A stretch of DNA of 64,000 nt from Volutella citrinella (taxonomy: Eukaryota; Ascomycota; Sordariomycetes; Hypocreales; Nectriaceae), in NCBI GenBank assembly GCA_034401135.1, contig JAWZSP010000002.1, positions 496,001 to 560,000 on the forward strand, read 5' to 3'. Below, piece after piece: positions 52,544 through 63,958 of the stretch (within the stretch, counting starts at the first letter, position 1; each line of letters begins with the position of its first letter). The position numbers and the translations under genes were made by a program. The notes under the pieces are model-generated. The model was given only the letters and a program-made list of their open reading frames with translations. It searched no databases and had not been told where the DNA came from.

Positions 52544-54010
52544 ATGTTGGTGCGGGGCATCAAACGCATTGTTCTCCTGGTAGCCCCCACCATCCTCCTA
52601 ATATTCTCACTCTTGGCTTACATCCGCCGCCATGCGGCGCTGCCGGAGGACGACACACACTGGGCTCACGACCGCCAAGCATCGACCTTGTCAGAAGAAC
52701 CGCTCGGCAAGCACCACAGCGAGGCCAATGGCAATTTTCATCACGCCACTATAGAAGATGGAGGTTTCCGGGATGTCATTCCAAGCAAAGATTCTCCTGG
52801 CGAACAACAACCAGACATTGGCCAACCAGCACCAGAACCAAAAGCTCCCGGAGTAGGTGTGCCATCTGGCGATAGCCAGCAGGAAGGCAATGATAATTTT
52901 AACACCTTTTTGTCTTCTCAGTCGACAGCGGATGGAAAGTTTTTCTTCCTCGACTTTGGAGAAGGTGCTGCCATGAACCCCAACATCATTCCGCACCCGA
53001 GGCTGGAGGACAGCTGGATTATTGTGGCTCAGAAAATCAGAGATGAACATGACAATAATCCCATGCTCTTCAGTGAAATCTCATGCACGGCAAAATTCAA
53101 GGACGGCATATTGACATGCGTGGAAGCCCCGAATGTGCTCCCTATTGCTCACACCAAAGGAGGTTTGTGCAAGGGAGACTTGGCGGCCTTCAACGGCAAT
53201 CTAGGGCCTCACGACGCCCGCGTATTCTGGGGCCCGGAAACTCCGTTTATTGTGTACGGTTCCAACTCTGGCTTTACATGCTTCGGCCAGTTCATCCAGG
53301 ATTTCAGCCGCCTAATCCAGTGGGACACCACACAGGACGGCATACAGCTGTTCGAATCTGGCACCGAGCTGCAGCGTCCGCTGCCCTGGAATCCGATTGA
53401 GAAGAACTTTTTTATCTTCTGGGACCACGAGGGCCAGGTTTACGTTCATCAAGACGTTACTCCCAAGCGAACATTCGCCAAACTCGACTTCGACGGCAGT
53501 GCTGGGCCGGACCTGGCGCCGTTCGCGGAGGCATCCGACAGGGACTGCATGGCAAGGTACATGCCACACCCTCTCAAGGAACACGAATCGATTCACCAGG
53601 CAACAAACTCGCTCCGGATCACCCTCTGCAAGAGATCAGACGCCTCGTGCTCGCCAAACGAAGCCAACACGTTCGTCTTCACGATATTCCAGCACAAGTC
53701 ATTCCACAATTTTCACAGTGAATACGAGCCGTATGTCATGGTCTTTCAGCAGAGGCCCCCTTTTGAGGTAGTCTCCATGTCTCGGAAGCCTCTGTGGATC
53801 AACGGCCGGAAGAAATACCCCAATGGCCAGACAGACATGTTTTATATCACGTCAATGAGTTGGAAAAGTTCGACGCAGAGATACCATGGCTATCTAGACG
53901 ACATTTTATTCCTCTCATTTGGCGTGGAAGACAAGCATGCCGCGGGTATTGATGTATTGGCTGCTGATCTGCTGGCCAACTTGGGGTTCTGTAACGACGT
54001 GATAGAATAG
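52544..54010 (+). CDS. Type II membrane protein with a large lumenal domain, family not assigned
   Basis: 488 residues from the ATG at 52544; the frame upstream opens only with TTG. A basic tail and one anchor (IVLLVAPTILLIFSLLAYI, residues about 8-28) are followed by a low-complexity stem to about residue 130. A globular domain of about 350 residues then contains NIIPHPRLEDSWIIVAQ, DARVFWGPETPFIVYGSNS, FFIFWDHEGQVYVHQD and YHGYLDDILFLSFGVEDK. The topology fits a Golgi enzyme, and the repeated beta-rich, Trp/Asp-containing blocks suggest a beta-propeller of the beta-mannosyltransferase or GH-like kind. I do not recognise a definite family. It follows acyltransferase and GT32 genes, which hints at a glycan-modification neighbourhood. 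Confidence 0.8.
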   Translation: MLVRGIKRIVLLVAPTILLIFSLLAYIRRHAALPEDDTHWAHDRQASTLSEEPLGKHHSEANGNFHHATIEDGGFRDVIPSKDSPGEQQPDIGQPAPEPKAPGVGVPSGDSQQEGNDNFNTFLSSQSTADGKFFFLDFGEGAAMNPNIIPHPRLEDSWIIVAQKIRDEHDNNPMLFSEISCTAKFKDGILTCVEAPNVLPIAHTKGGLCKGDLAAFNGNLGPHDARVFWGPETPFIVYGSNSGFTCFGQFIQDFSRLIQWDTTQDGIQLFESGTELQRPLPWNPIEKNFFIFWDHEGQVYVHQDVTPKRTFAKLDFDGSAGPDLAPFAEASDRDCMARYMPHPLKEHESIHQATNSLRITLCKRSDASCSPNEANTFVFTIFQHKSFHNFHSEYEPYVMVFQQRPPFEVVSMSRKPLWINGRKKYPNGQTDMFYITSMSWKSSTQRYHGYLDDILFLSFGVEDKHAAGIDVLAADLLANLGFCNDVIE

Positions 54011-54338
54011 CAACAGGTTCAGATCAATGGATCGAGATTTCTCTCCTTCCTTCCCTTTTGCAAAGATCATGTAACCGTAAAGTCGAGCGCTAGAGTTAGG
54101 TATAGAAATCGAGTGTTCTAGTGGATTGGCCGTTCTTTATTGTACTGTGTATATACTCTATTGACTCTGAAGAAAATCGCGAATTAATACATCTGCTGCT
54201 CTCTTGGTCGTCAGTTTATTCATTACGGTCATTATTACATGGTTCTCGTGTCGCCGGGCCCAAATCCCCGACCCTCAATCTAGTTCTCCATGCCGCTCCT
54301 TTCAAACGACCAACTCTAGCTTGCGTCCTTCATCCGAA
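54011..54338. other. Convergent intergenic region
   Basis: 328 bp of 3'-flanking sequence. Nothing recognised. Confidence 0.4.
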
Positions 54339-55887
54339 TCAAACCTTGGAGAGGAGTTTTTTGGAGAGTCTGACCCTCATTGTTCCTATAAGAAGGGCCG
54401 CTGTCATAGCCATGGCTCCCGCCCAGAAGATGCCAGGGCGGTAAGGCTCGTAGCCTGCCTGTCGCCCTCCATAGGCATCAAGCATAAAACCTGCAATCGG
54501 TGCCCCCTTGAGAGAGTTAATAAATGCAATTGTTTGGTTTGATAGTGAACTCACCATGGTAAACCCTCCTAGCCAGCCTAAAACGACGAATCCCATTGCA
54601 AGGGGCATTCTTTTGGAGCCAAAAACATTGCCGATGGTGGTTGGCATGGCCGAGAAGAAGGCGCCACTCGATATGCCATTGAGAACGGCAAAAGCGACAA
54701 GGCTGCCAATGGTTGTTGAAAACGGCCACATGACAAGAATCGTCAATGCATTGAGCGTAAGGGCAGACAGCAGTGTATTGACGGCCCCGAACCGATCACT
54801 TGCGAGTCCTGAGAGCACTCTTCCTACCGCCGATGCAAAGTTGAATCCAGCGACAAGATACGAGCCTGTTTTTGCGTCGAGGCCGAGCGAGCGGCCATAC
54901 AGTGGTATGAAGAACGGGGGCACCAGGAGGGAGAAGGACCCAATAGCTCCTGCAATGAACAAGAGACAGAAGTTGGCCTCGCGGAACATGTGCAGGTCTA
55001 TGGAGATACTCGTCATCTTCTTCCGCTCCTGTACAAGCCAGGCAGCTGGGAGGCCTGTGCCGAGAATTAGGAAGCCCACAATTCGAAAGGTCCATGCCGT
55101 TCCAACCTTTTCGACGAGAGCATTGAAGATGAGACTGATGGCGGCGCCACCAAGGCCGCCTGCTGCAAACACGATACCATTGGCGGTTCCACGTTTCTTG
55201 GAAAACCAGTCTGCAGGGGCAACGGAGGCTGTCTGGGCTGTGTTAGATCATGTCACCCGACGGCAAGAGAGGAGCGAGTATGAAGAGTTGGGAGAGAGCA
55301 AGTAGTATACCACGAGCCACGACATTCAAGATAGGAAAGGGGATATTTACCAAGAAGCAAAGACCGTTACCAATACCAAAGATGACGCCAGCTGTGGCAA
55401 ATAGCCCACCAACAGAGTGTATCGTGAACCCAGCAAGGATTTCGCCCAGGCCCAGCAGGGTCACGCCAGCCATGCACGTGTAGCGCGAGCCGATCTTGGC
55501 ACGCACTTTGCCAGTCAGGAGAGCCAGCACCGAGATCAGCGAGGTTGCGACGCTGCCGACAAAGCTAACAGTTGAGGCCGACCCGACACCGTCTTCCACC
55601 AGGGCATTCTGAAGCACGCCCCAGCTATATGAGGTGCCCATGAACCAAAACGTCAGCACAGAGCACCCAAACACGACTACCCAGCCCTTACCCCCATCAG
55701 GGGCTTCGAGATCGGCTAATCGTGATGCTTCCAGGATGGCATCCTCCTTGGCAGTTGCCTCAGGGCTGGCGTCGAAAAAGGTAGAAGAATTTCCGCTCTG
55801 GGGCAGAACACCCTTTTCCAGTGCGGCTGTCTGCCAACCAGCCGCCGTACTGGGATCTGCGCTTTGGGGAGTGGTCGATGCAGCCAT
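54339..55887 (-). CDS. MFS permease, monocarboxylate-transporter (MCT)-like
   Basis: 460 residues from three exons (55351-55887, 54555-55232, 54339-54506; introns of 118 and 48 bp). The MCT signature DGGKGWVVVFGC opens helix 1; then YSWGVLQNAL, the G-rich loop GIGNGLCFL, ADWFSKKRGTANGI after helix 4, and GLASDRFGAVNTL between helices 8 and 9. The 48-bp last intron is stop-free and a multiple of three, so its retention would insert 16 residues in a loop. Fungal members move monocarboxylates, riboflavin or specialised metabolites; the substrate is not predictable. Confidence 0.92.
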
Positions 55888-57101
55888 GGTTAGCCTTCAC
55901 GGAACGGGAAGCTAATGTAGTCGAGATGCGCCGCTGATGCCAGCCACACCAAACCCTTTCGGCATTCGAGGCCTTTCCATGGCTATATATGCTCCAATTG
56001 CCGCATGGCCAGGCCAAGGACCGCCGATATGAAGAAAAATTTCGACAGCACCCATGCCTGGTCCCGTCACTCGATTCTCAAGACGACAGGACGGAAAGAC
56101 TCGACTAGATATAGCATCAAGAGGCATTCCGCACTCGCTGAGCGCTCTTAAGCGACGGTTTCCGCCCGTGGGTAGCCGAACAGGCCCCAGTTTTGATAAG
56201 AATTCTCCATCCTGAGTGAGATGGAGCCCTTTTCGATGGCAAAATCGTTCGACAGTGGGGCTTTATTTATGGTCAGGGGCCAACCATTTGAGGCTCTGCT
56301 TTAGAGTGGAGCGCCAAGAATTGCCTTTCCCGACAGGATCGAAAGGGCGGAACGGCTAGCCCAAGGCCCGGCCTCTCCCTTGCTTCTGCGGTTCATAACG
56401 GAAGACAGCGCTTGGTCGTGGAGAGCCTCAATGACGCATCATGCAGCGTTGCAGCGCTGCATTGCGGCTCTTTGGCGATCGGCAATGGTGACCCACTTGA
56501 TGCACGTGGCTGTGGCTGTGCACAGCTTGTGGCTGTCTGTGTGGCTTTGCTGCATGCCGCTATCCAGGCCCGTGGAAACATTGATCACTGCGCCCTGACT
56601 TAAAAATGCCGATAGACATATAATCGAAGCGATGGGACGGAAATTTAGCTTCCAATTTATCACGATGGTGTTCCATATCGTCAAGTGTGGGAGGTGTGGG
56701 CTGAGGAGAAGCACGACCATATACAACGCCCTGCCTCTGAGGAGCTTCACACTGGAGTAGCCCAGCACGCTAAACAGCCGCATCGCTTTCGGGCCCTAAA
56801 TGTAGCACCCTATCTCTCCACTCAATATTCTCTTATCCAAGAGCCATTCAACTGGATTTCAGCCATGCGCACACCCCATTAGCAATCTGGAGAGATGAGA
56901 TAATGTGGCGGCACAAGATCGACCAGAAAAGCTTCAAAGTCAACATATGGATCACAAACTATATTTCGTATCATCTGATTCTACATACGGCTCGTAGTCT
57001 GAATCGACGCGCTTGATACCGGACGACTGAAGGCCAGCCCTGAGAATCGACCCGTGGCGTCCTTGGGGTCACTCCAGGGAGGGTTGGGACAGACCGCTCG
57101 A
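55888..57101. other. Intergenic region
   Basis: 1.2 kb between tandem minus-strand transporter genes. It holds a TGTGGCTGT microrepeat at about 56507-56545 and no coding sequence I can support. Confidence 0.4.
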
Positions 57102-58815
57102 TCAGACTCCGGTCTCCTTATCCTCCAGCTTATACTCACGACCCACCTCGAAGACGGCAATCTCCTCGCTGGCGAAATTTCTGGCGCTGACGCCCCTCTC
57201 AAACAGCGTGTCCAGCTCCGAGATGGCACGCCCCTTGGTCTCTGGCAGACGGAAATAGCTCCACACCAGAGCGATGGCGCAGGGCCCCGCCCAGACAAAG
57301 CCGCCCTTGCCACGAAGATTCCAGGCCCCTGGGTTCAGGATAGGAGGGGTCAGGAAGTTGGCCAGGATGCTCACGATGTTGTAGGCGTTACGGGCGATGA
57401 CGGCCGTCTTGATTCGCAAGCGGGTGGTCGGGATCTCAGCAACGAGACAGTAGCAGACGGGACCGACAGTGATGTCGTAGGTCACAACGAAAACCATCAT
57501 CAGCGCGCCCGACGCCCAGCCGATGGCCTCGACGCGGGCCGGGATGCCCATGAAGCCCACCGTCAGCAGGATGAGGAGCATGAGCCCTAGGCCGACGAGA
57601 TAGAGCCGGCGGCGGCCAACATGGGGTAGCACGAACCACGCCGCGATAGTGCCGGCCAAGGCGAGACCACCAGTGCCGATGCCGAAGTCGAAGGCCTTCG
57701 CGGGGTCAAAGCCGGCCTGCTGCAGAAAGTAGATGACGTTGCTGCCGAAAGACATGCCACATAGCACCTGAGCGGCCCAGACCATGCACGCGATCTCGGT
57801 GCGGCGCAAGTTGGTACCCTTGAAGCAGTCCAAGTACGAGACACCCTCTACCGTCTCCTTCTCCATTTGGTCAGTGTAGGCAATCATGGCCACGGTGTTG
57901 TTGATCTCCTCGTCAGTCGGCCCGCTGGCCAGCCGCCGGAGAGACTTCTTGGCCTCCTCGATCCGCCCCTTTCGCACAAGCCATATGGGACTCTCCGGGG
58001 CGAGCAGCACGCCGATAATGATGGGGGGAGGGAAGATCCATTGGAGTGCGTAGGGGATGCGCCATGCCCAGTCGTCCTGGCGGACAAGGAGGCCGCGCAG
58101 GACGCCTGAGCTGATAAGCTGGCCAATCACCCAGCACATGTTGACAAAAGTGGTGAGGACAGGGCGGAGCGGGATCGGGGTCACATCCGCGGCGAAAGTC
58201 GTTGTGAGGGTTTGGAAGGCGCCCTAGATATGGCGTGTCAGCTGTATTTAGATTGGTACGAAAGAATGAGAAGGGAGCGGGACGTACCCAGGGAAGACCG
58301 CAGAGCACGCCGGCGGAGAGGAGCATGGCGATGTGCGAGGCGAAGAAGAAGATGAAGATGAAGCCAGTGAGCATCACGAGGGAGCCGAGAATGGTCTTCT
58401 TGTAGCCGTACCGCTCAGCAACGATACCGGCCGCCGCCAGCCCCAGGATCTGGCCGACTTGGACACCGTTCTTGAGGCCCGACATCCAGGGGGCTGTGAT
58501 CTGGTAGTCGCCGTCTGGAAGCCGCTCGCCGAATCTCTGTCGGAATTGCGGCAGGGAGAAGAAGGCATCAGTCAGGGCCATGTCGTAGCCCTCCATTACC
58601 AGGCAGAGCGAGAGAATCATGGAGTAGGCGATGGCCTTGGGGTAAGCCCTGATGGCCTCCCGGATGGACATGTTCTTCTCGCGAAGAGCGGCCTCCTCGG
58701 CGGCCCTGAGCACATCGTCGAGGGCCGACACTCTCACCGCGGGCTGATGCTCAGCATCATCCTGGGCCTTGGTGTCACCCTCGTGATGCTCTGCGTTTTC
58801 CATGGCTTTGGCCAT
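57102..58815 (-). CDS. MFS sugar permease, maltose/alpha-glucoside type
   Basis: 549 residues from two exons (58288-58815 and 57102-58223; 64-bp intron). The N-terminal cytosolic region ends at RAYPKAIAYSMILSLCLVMEGYDMAL, typical of Mal-type H+ symporters. Then GLAAAGIVAERYGYKKT (sugar-porter loop 2-3), APESPIWLVRKGR after helix 6, GRRRLYLVGL in loop 8-9, and the sugar-porter end signature FRLPETKGRAISELD. Imports an alpha-glucoside or similar oligosaccharide at the plasma membrane. Three CGGACCG/CGGTCCG palindromes lie within 480 bp upstream. Confidence 0.93.
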
Positions 58816-59106
58816 GGTGGAAAAGAAGAGGATATTGAGTTAAGGAGAAGTGAGATGTGCTTTCAGTCAAGAATGCTGAGATTGATGTCTTCAGCAACAA
58901 CTCGTCTCGGCCTCGAGATGCAGTCACCTCTTTATGACAAAAAGTCTCGAGACGTCTACAGTGGGGCTGACTTCCCCAGACGCCTTCAATACCCCGGACG
59001 GGGGGATACCAACGCAGCTGGAGCACTGGGGAAGCCATGTTAGACCACTCGCGCAAAATAGAGTAGAGCACTACAATTGGTACACTTAGCAGCACAGCGT
59101 CCGTGT

Positions 59107-59113
59107 CGGACCG
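59107..59113. promoter_or_regulatory. CGGACCG palindromic site 1
   Basis: Within TGTCGGACCGACA, a 13-bp palindrome around a central A, 292 bp upstream of the sugar permease start. CGG/CCG inverted half-sites suit a Zn2Cys6 factor. Confidence 0.45.
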
Positions 59114-59179
59114 ACAGCGAAGGGCTGGACTTAGTGCCTATGCCCAGGTCTTGTTTCCATGGTGTGACACCGACGATAT

Positions 59180-59186
59180 CGGTCCG
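59180..59186. promoter_or_regulatory. CGGTCCG palindromic site 2
   Basis: Same site in opposite orientation of the centre base, 73 bp further upstream (within ATCGGTCCGGAT). Confidence 0.4.
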
Positions 59187-59284
59187 GATGATTTCATGAT
59201 AGCAATTGAAGAAGGTAAGTTGGATCACTCGAGGAAAGGAGAGCAGAACTCTACGTCATGTGCCTAGCGAGATGGCGTTCTTGT

Positions 59285-59291
59285 CGGACCG
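59285..59291. promoter_or_regulatory. CGGACCG palindromic site 3
   Basis: Within TTGTCGGACCGATA, 470 bp upstream of the permease start. A weaker copy, TTGGACCGACA, lies at about 59503. Confidence 0.45.
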
Positions 59292-60683
59292 ATAGGGGGG
59301 TGACTCAGCTGCGATGGCCCGGGCTTCTCTCAATATACTGGTGAAAATGGCGCTCCCGAAGCTTTCGTTGTCGCGTGGGGTGATTCAGGTTGTCGACTCA
59401 TTGGGCACCAAGCGGCCCTCACGCTGGACGAAGCGGGCCAGCATCACCGCGAAATCGATTTGCACGCGACAGAGCAATATTCGTACATCGCAAGAAATCA
59501 TGTTGGACCGACAACTTTGTGTCTGCCACACACGCTTTGGCCGGCTCCCATCTCAAATGTCTTGGGTGGCCAAGGTTCCCCGCACAGGTCTCGGTTGCGC
59601 CCGCCCAACGGGGCATAGACTTGGCGGGGTGGTGCCCTTTTAAAGTTTCAACTATCCCGGAATATGGTGTGTATATTGGCGCTAGACAGCCTAGACCCGC
59701 CGTTGGACCACTGAGGCGATGTAGTGACGCTGGGGAAGGTTGCGGGCTGGGGTGAATCGCGGGCCGTTTCTTGGTGATCAGACACCATGTCTTTTAGCGA
59801 GGCATTCTGCGATGGTTTAAACCAACCAGACAGACATACGGTAGCGGCTGAAACACGTGGCTTGAGCGGACAGTAAAGGGTGCGTGGAAGACCTCGGTGC
59901 ACAACCAGGTTTCCCCCTCAACCTTGGGTTACCTGGTGTAGACACCTACTCGGAGCATCATGGGAAACTACCATTTTGCAAGCTATCCTGTTGCTACTCG
60001 GACGCTGTAAAATATTGACGGACGCATCCCTCTCGGCCCCGGCGTGATATCCAAGCTCGACTTCGCCGCCATCACAGCGGCTCCATGCACTTCACATCGA
60101 CGGCTACCTCTTTGCGTACGATAGGGGCTACAACAATTCCATCAAGGCAATATACGCTCTCTTGGTGGAGCCGATTCCACCGCTACTCGGCCGACGAATA
60201 CCTGACCAGAGATATTCGAGCTGGACGTTTCAGTCCCCGCGTCGACAGCACCACGAAGGGAGGGCAGACTGGACATCTTGGTGCAATTCTCAGAACAAGA
60301 TCCACAGCTCGCGGTGTCCAGTGAGTTGCCGACTCGATCTGTCCTTCTCGGCGGCTGTCTTACCTTTGTCCTGAGCAAATGCATCTATTTTCGGCCGGTT
60401 TATTTTGAACCGGGGTGAACAGTGGGTACATTTCTAATACACTTCTTTCTTTGTGTTAGGCATAGGTAAATGGTGGCGAGAAGCCAGAGCTCACAAACAG
60501 CGTCAGCGTCTTCCGCAACTCCCGTCGACAGCCGTCAAAACTTGGCACTTGAAGTCGAACGACCATGATGTTCCTCTTGGCATGAAAACCGCAGTGCCGC
60601 AAACTCATCAAAAGATCAGTTATTGAAATCAATTACCAACACATCGACTAGTCAACCATGTATTTGAGTGCAGCATTCTCGTC

Positions 60684-61866
60684 TCAAATCGGCCTCACAG
60701 AGGGCGTAGCGACATACGACGCGTCAACCTGCTCCTCGCATAGCTTGCTGTCAACGTCCTTCCCTGTGAGCCAGCCGATCCCCATTAACATATCAGACAT
60801 GCAAATGCGTGAAATGTTCAGATCCCGGAACATGCCGTCAAACGCGTGGGGAAGACCGGGGTACACGTCCAGTTTCGTCCGCACACCGTGAGCCCGCAGC
60901 GCTTTCTCGTAAATGAGTCCATCATCTCTGAGGGGATCCTGGCCGGCGACCTGGATGTAGACTGGGGGCATTCCCGTGTGCGGATGATCAGCTTGAAAGG
61001 GAGAGAAAGCCGACGACAGGTGATCCGGCCGATATGCATCTTCCACAAAAACCATGGCTTCCTGGTTAATGACCATTGCATCGGCGTTCTGTTTTCTGGA
61101 AAGAAAGAGATGCTTGTACTGGTCGGGCACGATTTCTGGTTCCAGGAGGTACGGGATACAAGCCCAGACTCCCGAGAGTCTAGGTGAACAATTCTCTGAC
61201 ACCCATCGCTGCGCCGTGACGGCAGAGAGATTTCCGCCAGCAGAGACACCGCCGATGTAGAAGCCAAGAGATAGATCGCACCCGAGATCCTTCGCATTGC
61301 CCTCCTGGCTGAGCCATTTCACAGAGTCCCAGACATCGTCAGGGCCGGCAGGGAATTTATGCTCCGGGGCGAGGCGGTAAGATATGTTAACGACGGTGAC
61401 GTTGTGAACCGATGCAATGGCCCGTGATTGGTAGCTGTGGATGTAGTTGTTTCCCAGGCAGAAGCCGCCGCCATGAATCAGAACAAACATGGCCCGGGCA
61501 TCGGATGATGGCTTGGCTGGGTGATGGATGCGAAGCTCACTCTGGTATCCGTCTCGCATGGGAATCTGCTTGGTGTACTCGATCTCTGTCGATGGCGGCG
61601 CAGGAGGCGGGTTCTGCTTGAAAGCTGCGGTCACGGCAGAGAAAGGAGGGTTCGGGACATCTCCAGCTTTTGCGAGGAACTGTTCTCGAGTTAGGTAACT
61701 GATGACGAAGTTGGGGCTGATATCTAACCTCGACAAATTCCGGGCTTAAGGTTGCATCACAGCCTATTCAGTGTATGTCCTCGGAGAATCCAAACATTTG
61801 CCTCGAGGTTACTCACTGCGGTTTCCCAAGTTCCAAAACGGCCTCTTTCGTATCGTACTGAGGCAT
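60684..61866 (-). CDS. Alpha/beta hydrolase, hormone-sensitive-lipase type
   Basis: 353 residues from three exons (61817-61866, 61729-61744, 60684-61679). The 16-nt second exon is inferred because it gives MPQYDTKEAVLELGKP-HPEFVE-FLAKAGD in frame; the longer open frame through it begins with TTG. Motifs: LIHGGGFCLGN (oxyanion hole), NISYRLAPEHKFPAG, GVSAGGNLS (nucleophile Ser; the usual Gly-Asp/Glu-Ser is Gly-Val-Ser here), Asp in GQDPLRDDG and His in GLPHAFDG. TATA-like ATATATAT at about 61955-61975. Divergent from the bZIP-type regulator gene 268 bp away. An esterase or lactonase of unknown substrate. Confidence 0.9.
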
Positions 61867-62062
61867 CTCGAAGACAAATTGAGTAGTGAGAAGTAGTTGG
61901 TAGGGACTTGGCAATAGACTAGCTGCTATAGATAGTCAACCACAAGAGAGCCGATGATAAATATATATAGATATACATATATGCATTCCCCAGATTTCGG
62001 CAAATGATTGCGGGAGTTAGGCAAGACTACTTGCCGCATCCTCGGACTGTTCACCCCCGTCT

Positions 62063-62069
62063 CGGACCG
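62063..62069. promoter_or_regulatory. CGGACCG site in the divergent hydrolase/regulator promoter
   Basis: Same 7-bp site as upstream of the sugar permease, located 66 bp from the regulator's first ATG and 197 bp from the hydrolase ATG. Confidence 0.4.
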
Positions 62070-62134
62070 CTCAAACTTCCCGAGTCAATCCGCTAACTAG
62101 ACATGTTTCAAGTGTTGACTCGCAACGTGCGGGG

Positions 62135-63958
62135 ATGGCCCTTAGCGCACATGGGTCACGAAAGCATCCGGACATAGCGCGACTAAACTCCACTCCTCAT
62201 TTCCCGCTCGCACAATCATCAGACCCCCAGAGTCCCTATTTTCTAGGATCCGTTTCCATCGCAAACCTCGACACTCGTCTAAAAGCTTATCGCGAATCCC
62301 ATTGGGGGCCCGGCATCATGAATCCTGCGCACTCGGAGGGGACGGATGCCACGGGGGGGCGAAATACGCGTGTGCGATCCGAAAAGAAGCGGCACACGGA
62401 CCGCGTGGCACAGCAACGGCATCGGCAACGGCAGAAGGATCACGTTGCCGAGCTGGAGACCCAGCTGCGCCTGTTGAAGGGGGGTAGCAGCGACGAGATG
62501 ACACGCCTCGTAGAAGAGAATGCTCGTCTACGTCACGAGGTACGTGAACTGAACGCTAATCTAATCTGTCAATCCCGGTAAATGCAATGCGGGCGCTGAC
62601 TCGCCCACTCCATTTAGCTGCAGCGGGCCAACGGCCTTCTGGACGATCTGACAGAGGTTCTCGGCCGAAGGAGGGGCCAGGGCTCCGGCTTGGCGGGCTC
62701 TGGCTTAGCGGACACCGGCCTCGCCCGGTCCGGAAAATGGGTCTGCCGCTCGGGGGAAGAGATGCTCACCTTGGAGGATGACAGCTCAGGAGATCAAGTC
62801 CACAGATCCGGGTCAACCAGATCTGAGCAACGGTCGGACCTCGCCACGCCACGGGTACGTCAGCCACCCATAGAAGACGAGGTTGCCGTAGGGTTCGCCG
62901 GGGACCCTTCGGCAGAGCAACGAGCAGTGCCACTGAATGCAGCTTGCTTCATACCATCGTACTCCACTCCCAGCTCCCTTGGCCTGCCAGAACAGACTGC
63001 CGATGCCACATTCCCTATCCCAGCACATGAGTTCACGCGTGGGGGGCAAACCGCTTCATCCCGCCCCGGACAGACTCATGGAGGGGCGCTCGTTTCCAGC
63101 GAAGTGCTGTTTGATCCTCTGTATGCGGGATGCAGCCAGAAATGGTTGTCGTTTTGGAACTTGCCGTCCCCCAAGCCTCATTCACCTCAGTATACTACGA
63201 CCATACACTGTATCGCTTCAAAGGTTATCCAGCCGCCATCATTGCACGATCAGCATCTCCATCGAATGGTCAGCGTGGCGCGGGCCTTTGTTTGCGATAT
63301 TGGGCCGCCGACCATTGCAGACTTCGTCTTGGATGAATCGCCGAATCCACTATCCCGCCAACTGAAGATGTACAAGGGTTACCTGAAGGGGAAGCAAAAG
63401 TTGGCCGAGTATTTTGCCGCGTATTGGATTCTCTACCTCCTCTTTCGGGTGAGTTGGTCATCCCAAGGTCATGTGCTCTTGGCACATGTGCGGACTCGTC
63501 TTCAAGCTTTTGGACATAACAGCTAATGTTGCGCTTCTCGGCTCCTCGCTGATTAGTGGCAAGCGACTCTAGATAAAACCACGTACGAAGACCTGCCATT
63601 GTGGATGCAACCAACAAAATTGCAGCGAGAGGTCGAGCACTTGGCCGTCATTGATCAGGTGGTTTGGTAAGACGCACCATGTTGACCCTTGATTGCATCG
63701 CGACTAACTCATGTTCCATAATGCAGGCCGGATCTTCGAGATGAGATCATCATGTTATCATTTATTGACCTTGAATCAGCCTTGGGCGTGTTGCGGGATA
63801 TTGGCGAGCACCTTACAATCCGCGTAGGGGAAGCGCCGGTCTCCTCCACAGGGTGCTTCCAGCGATTGCTTGGAGGCCTCTCAGACTTGGCCATGTGGAA
63901 ACTAGACCCTTTATTCTTTGAGAAATACCCGCAGTGGAATTGGACTTCAGCACGATGA
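62135..63958 (+). CDS. bZIP transcription factor with DUF3425-like C-terminus
   Basis: Four exons (62135-62539, 62618-63448, 63557-63666, 63727-63958) give 525 residues from the first ATG, or 464 from the second in-frame ATG at 62318, which may be the better start because it sits nearer the basic region. Basic region SEKKRHTDRVAQQRHRQRQK, then zipper heptads VAELETQLRLLKGG, LVEENARLRHE-LQRANGLLDDL spanning the first intron. A low-complexity middle leads to a C-terminal domain with FVLDESPNPLSRQLKMYKGY, ILYLLFR-WQATLDKTTY, LPLWMQPTKLQREVEHLAVI and DQVVWPDLRDEII, the layout of fungal DUF3425 proteins. Nuclear regulator; divergent from the hydrolase and near the sugar permease. Confidence 0.88.

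Larger units (their letters stand above)
58816..60683. promoter_or_regulatory. Upstream region of the sugar permease
   Basis: 1.9 kb with no supported coding sequence. The first 700 bp contain three CGG-A/T-CCG sites and a related half-site. A short frame at 60085-60240 that vaguely resembles a permease helix was not accepted. Confidence 0.5.

Noticed and set aside
60085..60240. Possible permease-helix vestige (HIDGYLFAYDRGYNNSI ... PLLGRR)
   Set aside because: Only a vague resemblance to sugar-porter helix 1 and a loop motif, with no continuation on either side.
63038..63051. GCGTGGGGGGCAA as a further cluster element
   Set aside because: It is inside the bZIP coding sequence and mismatches the GTCAC half. 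Similar loose matches at 52076 and 59373 were also dropped.
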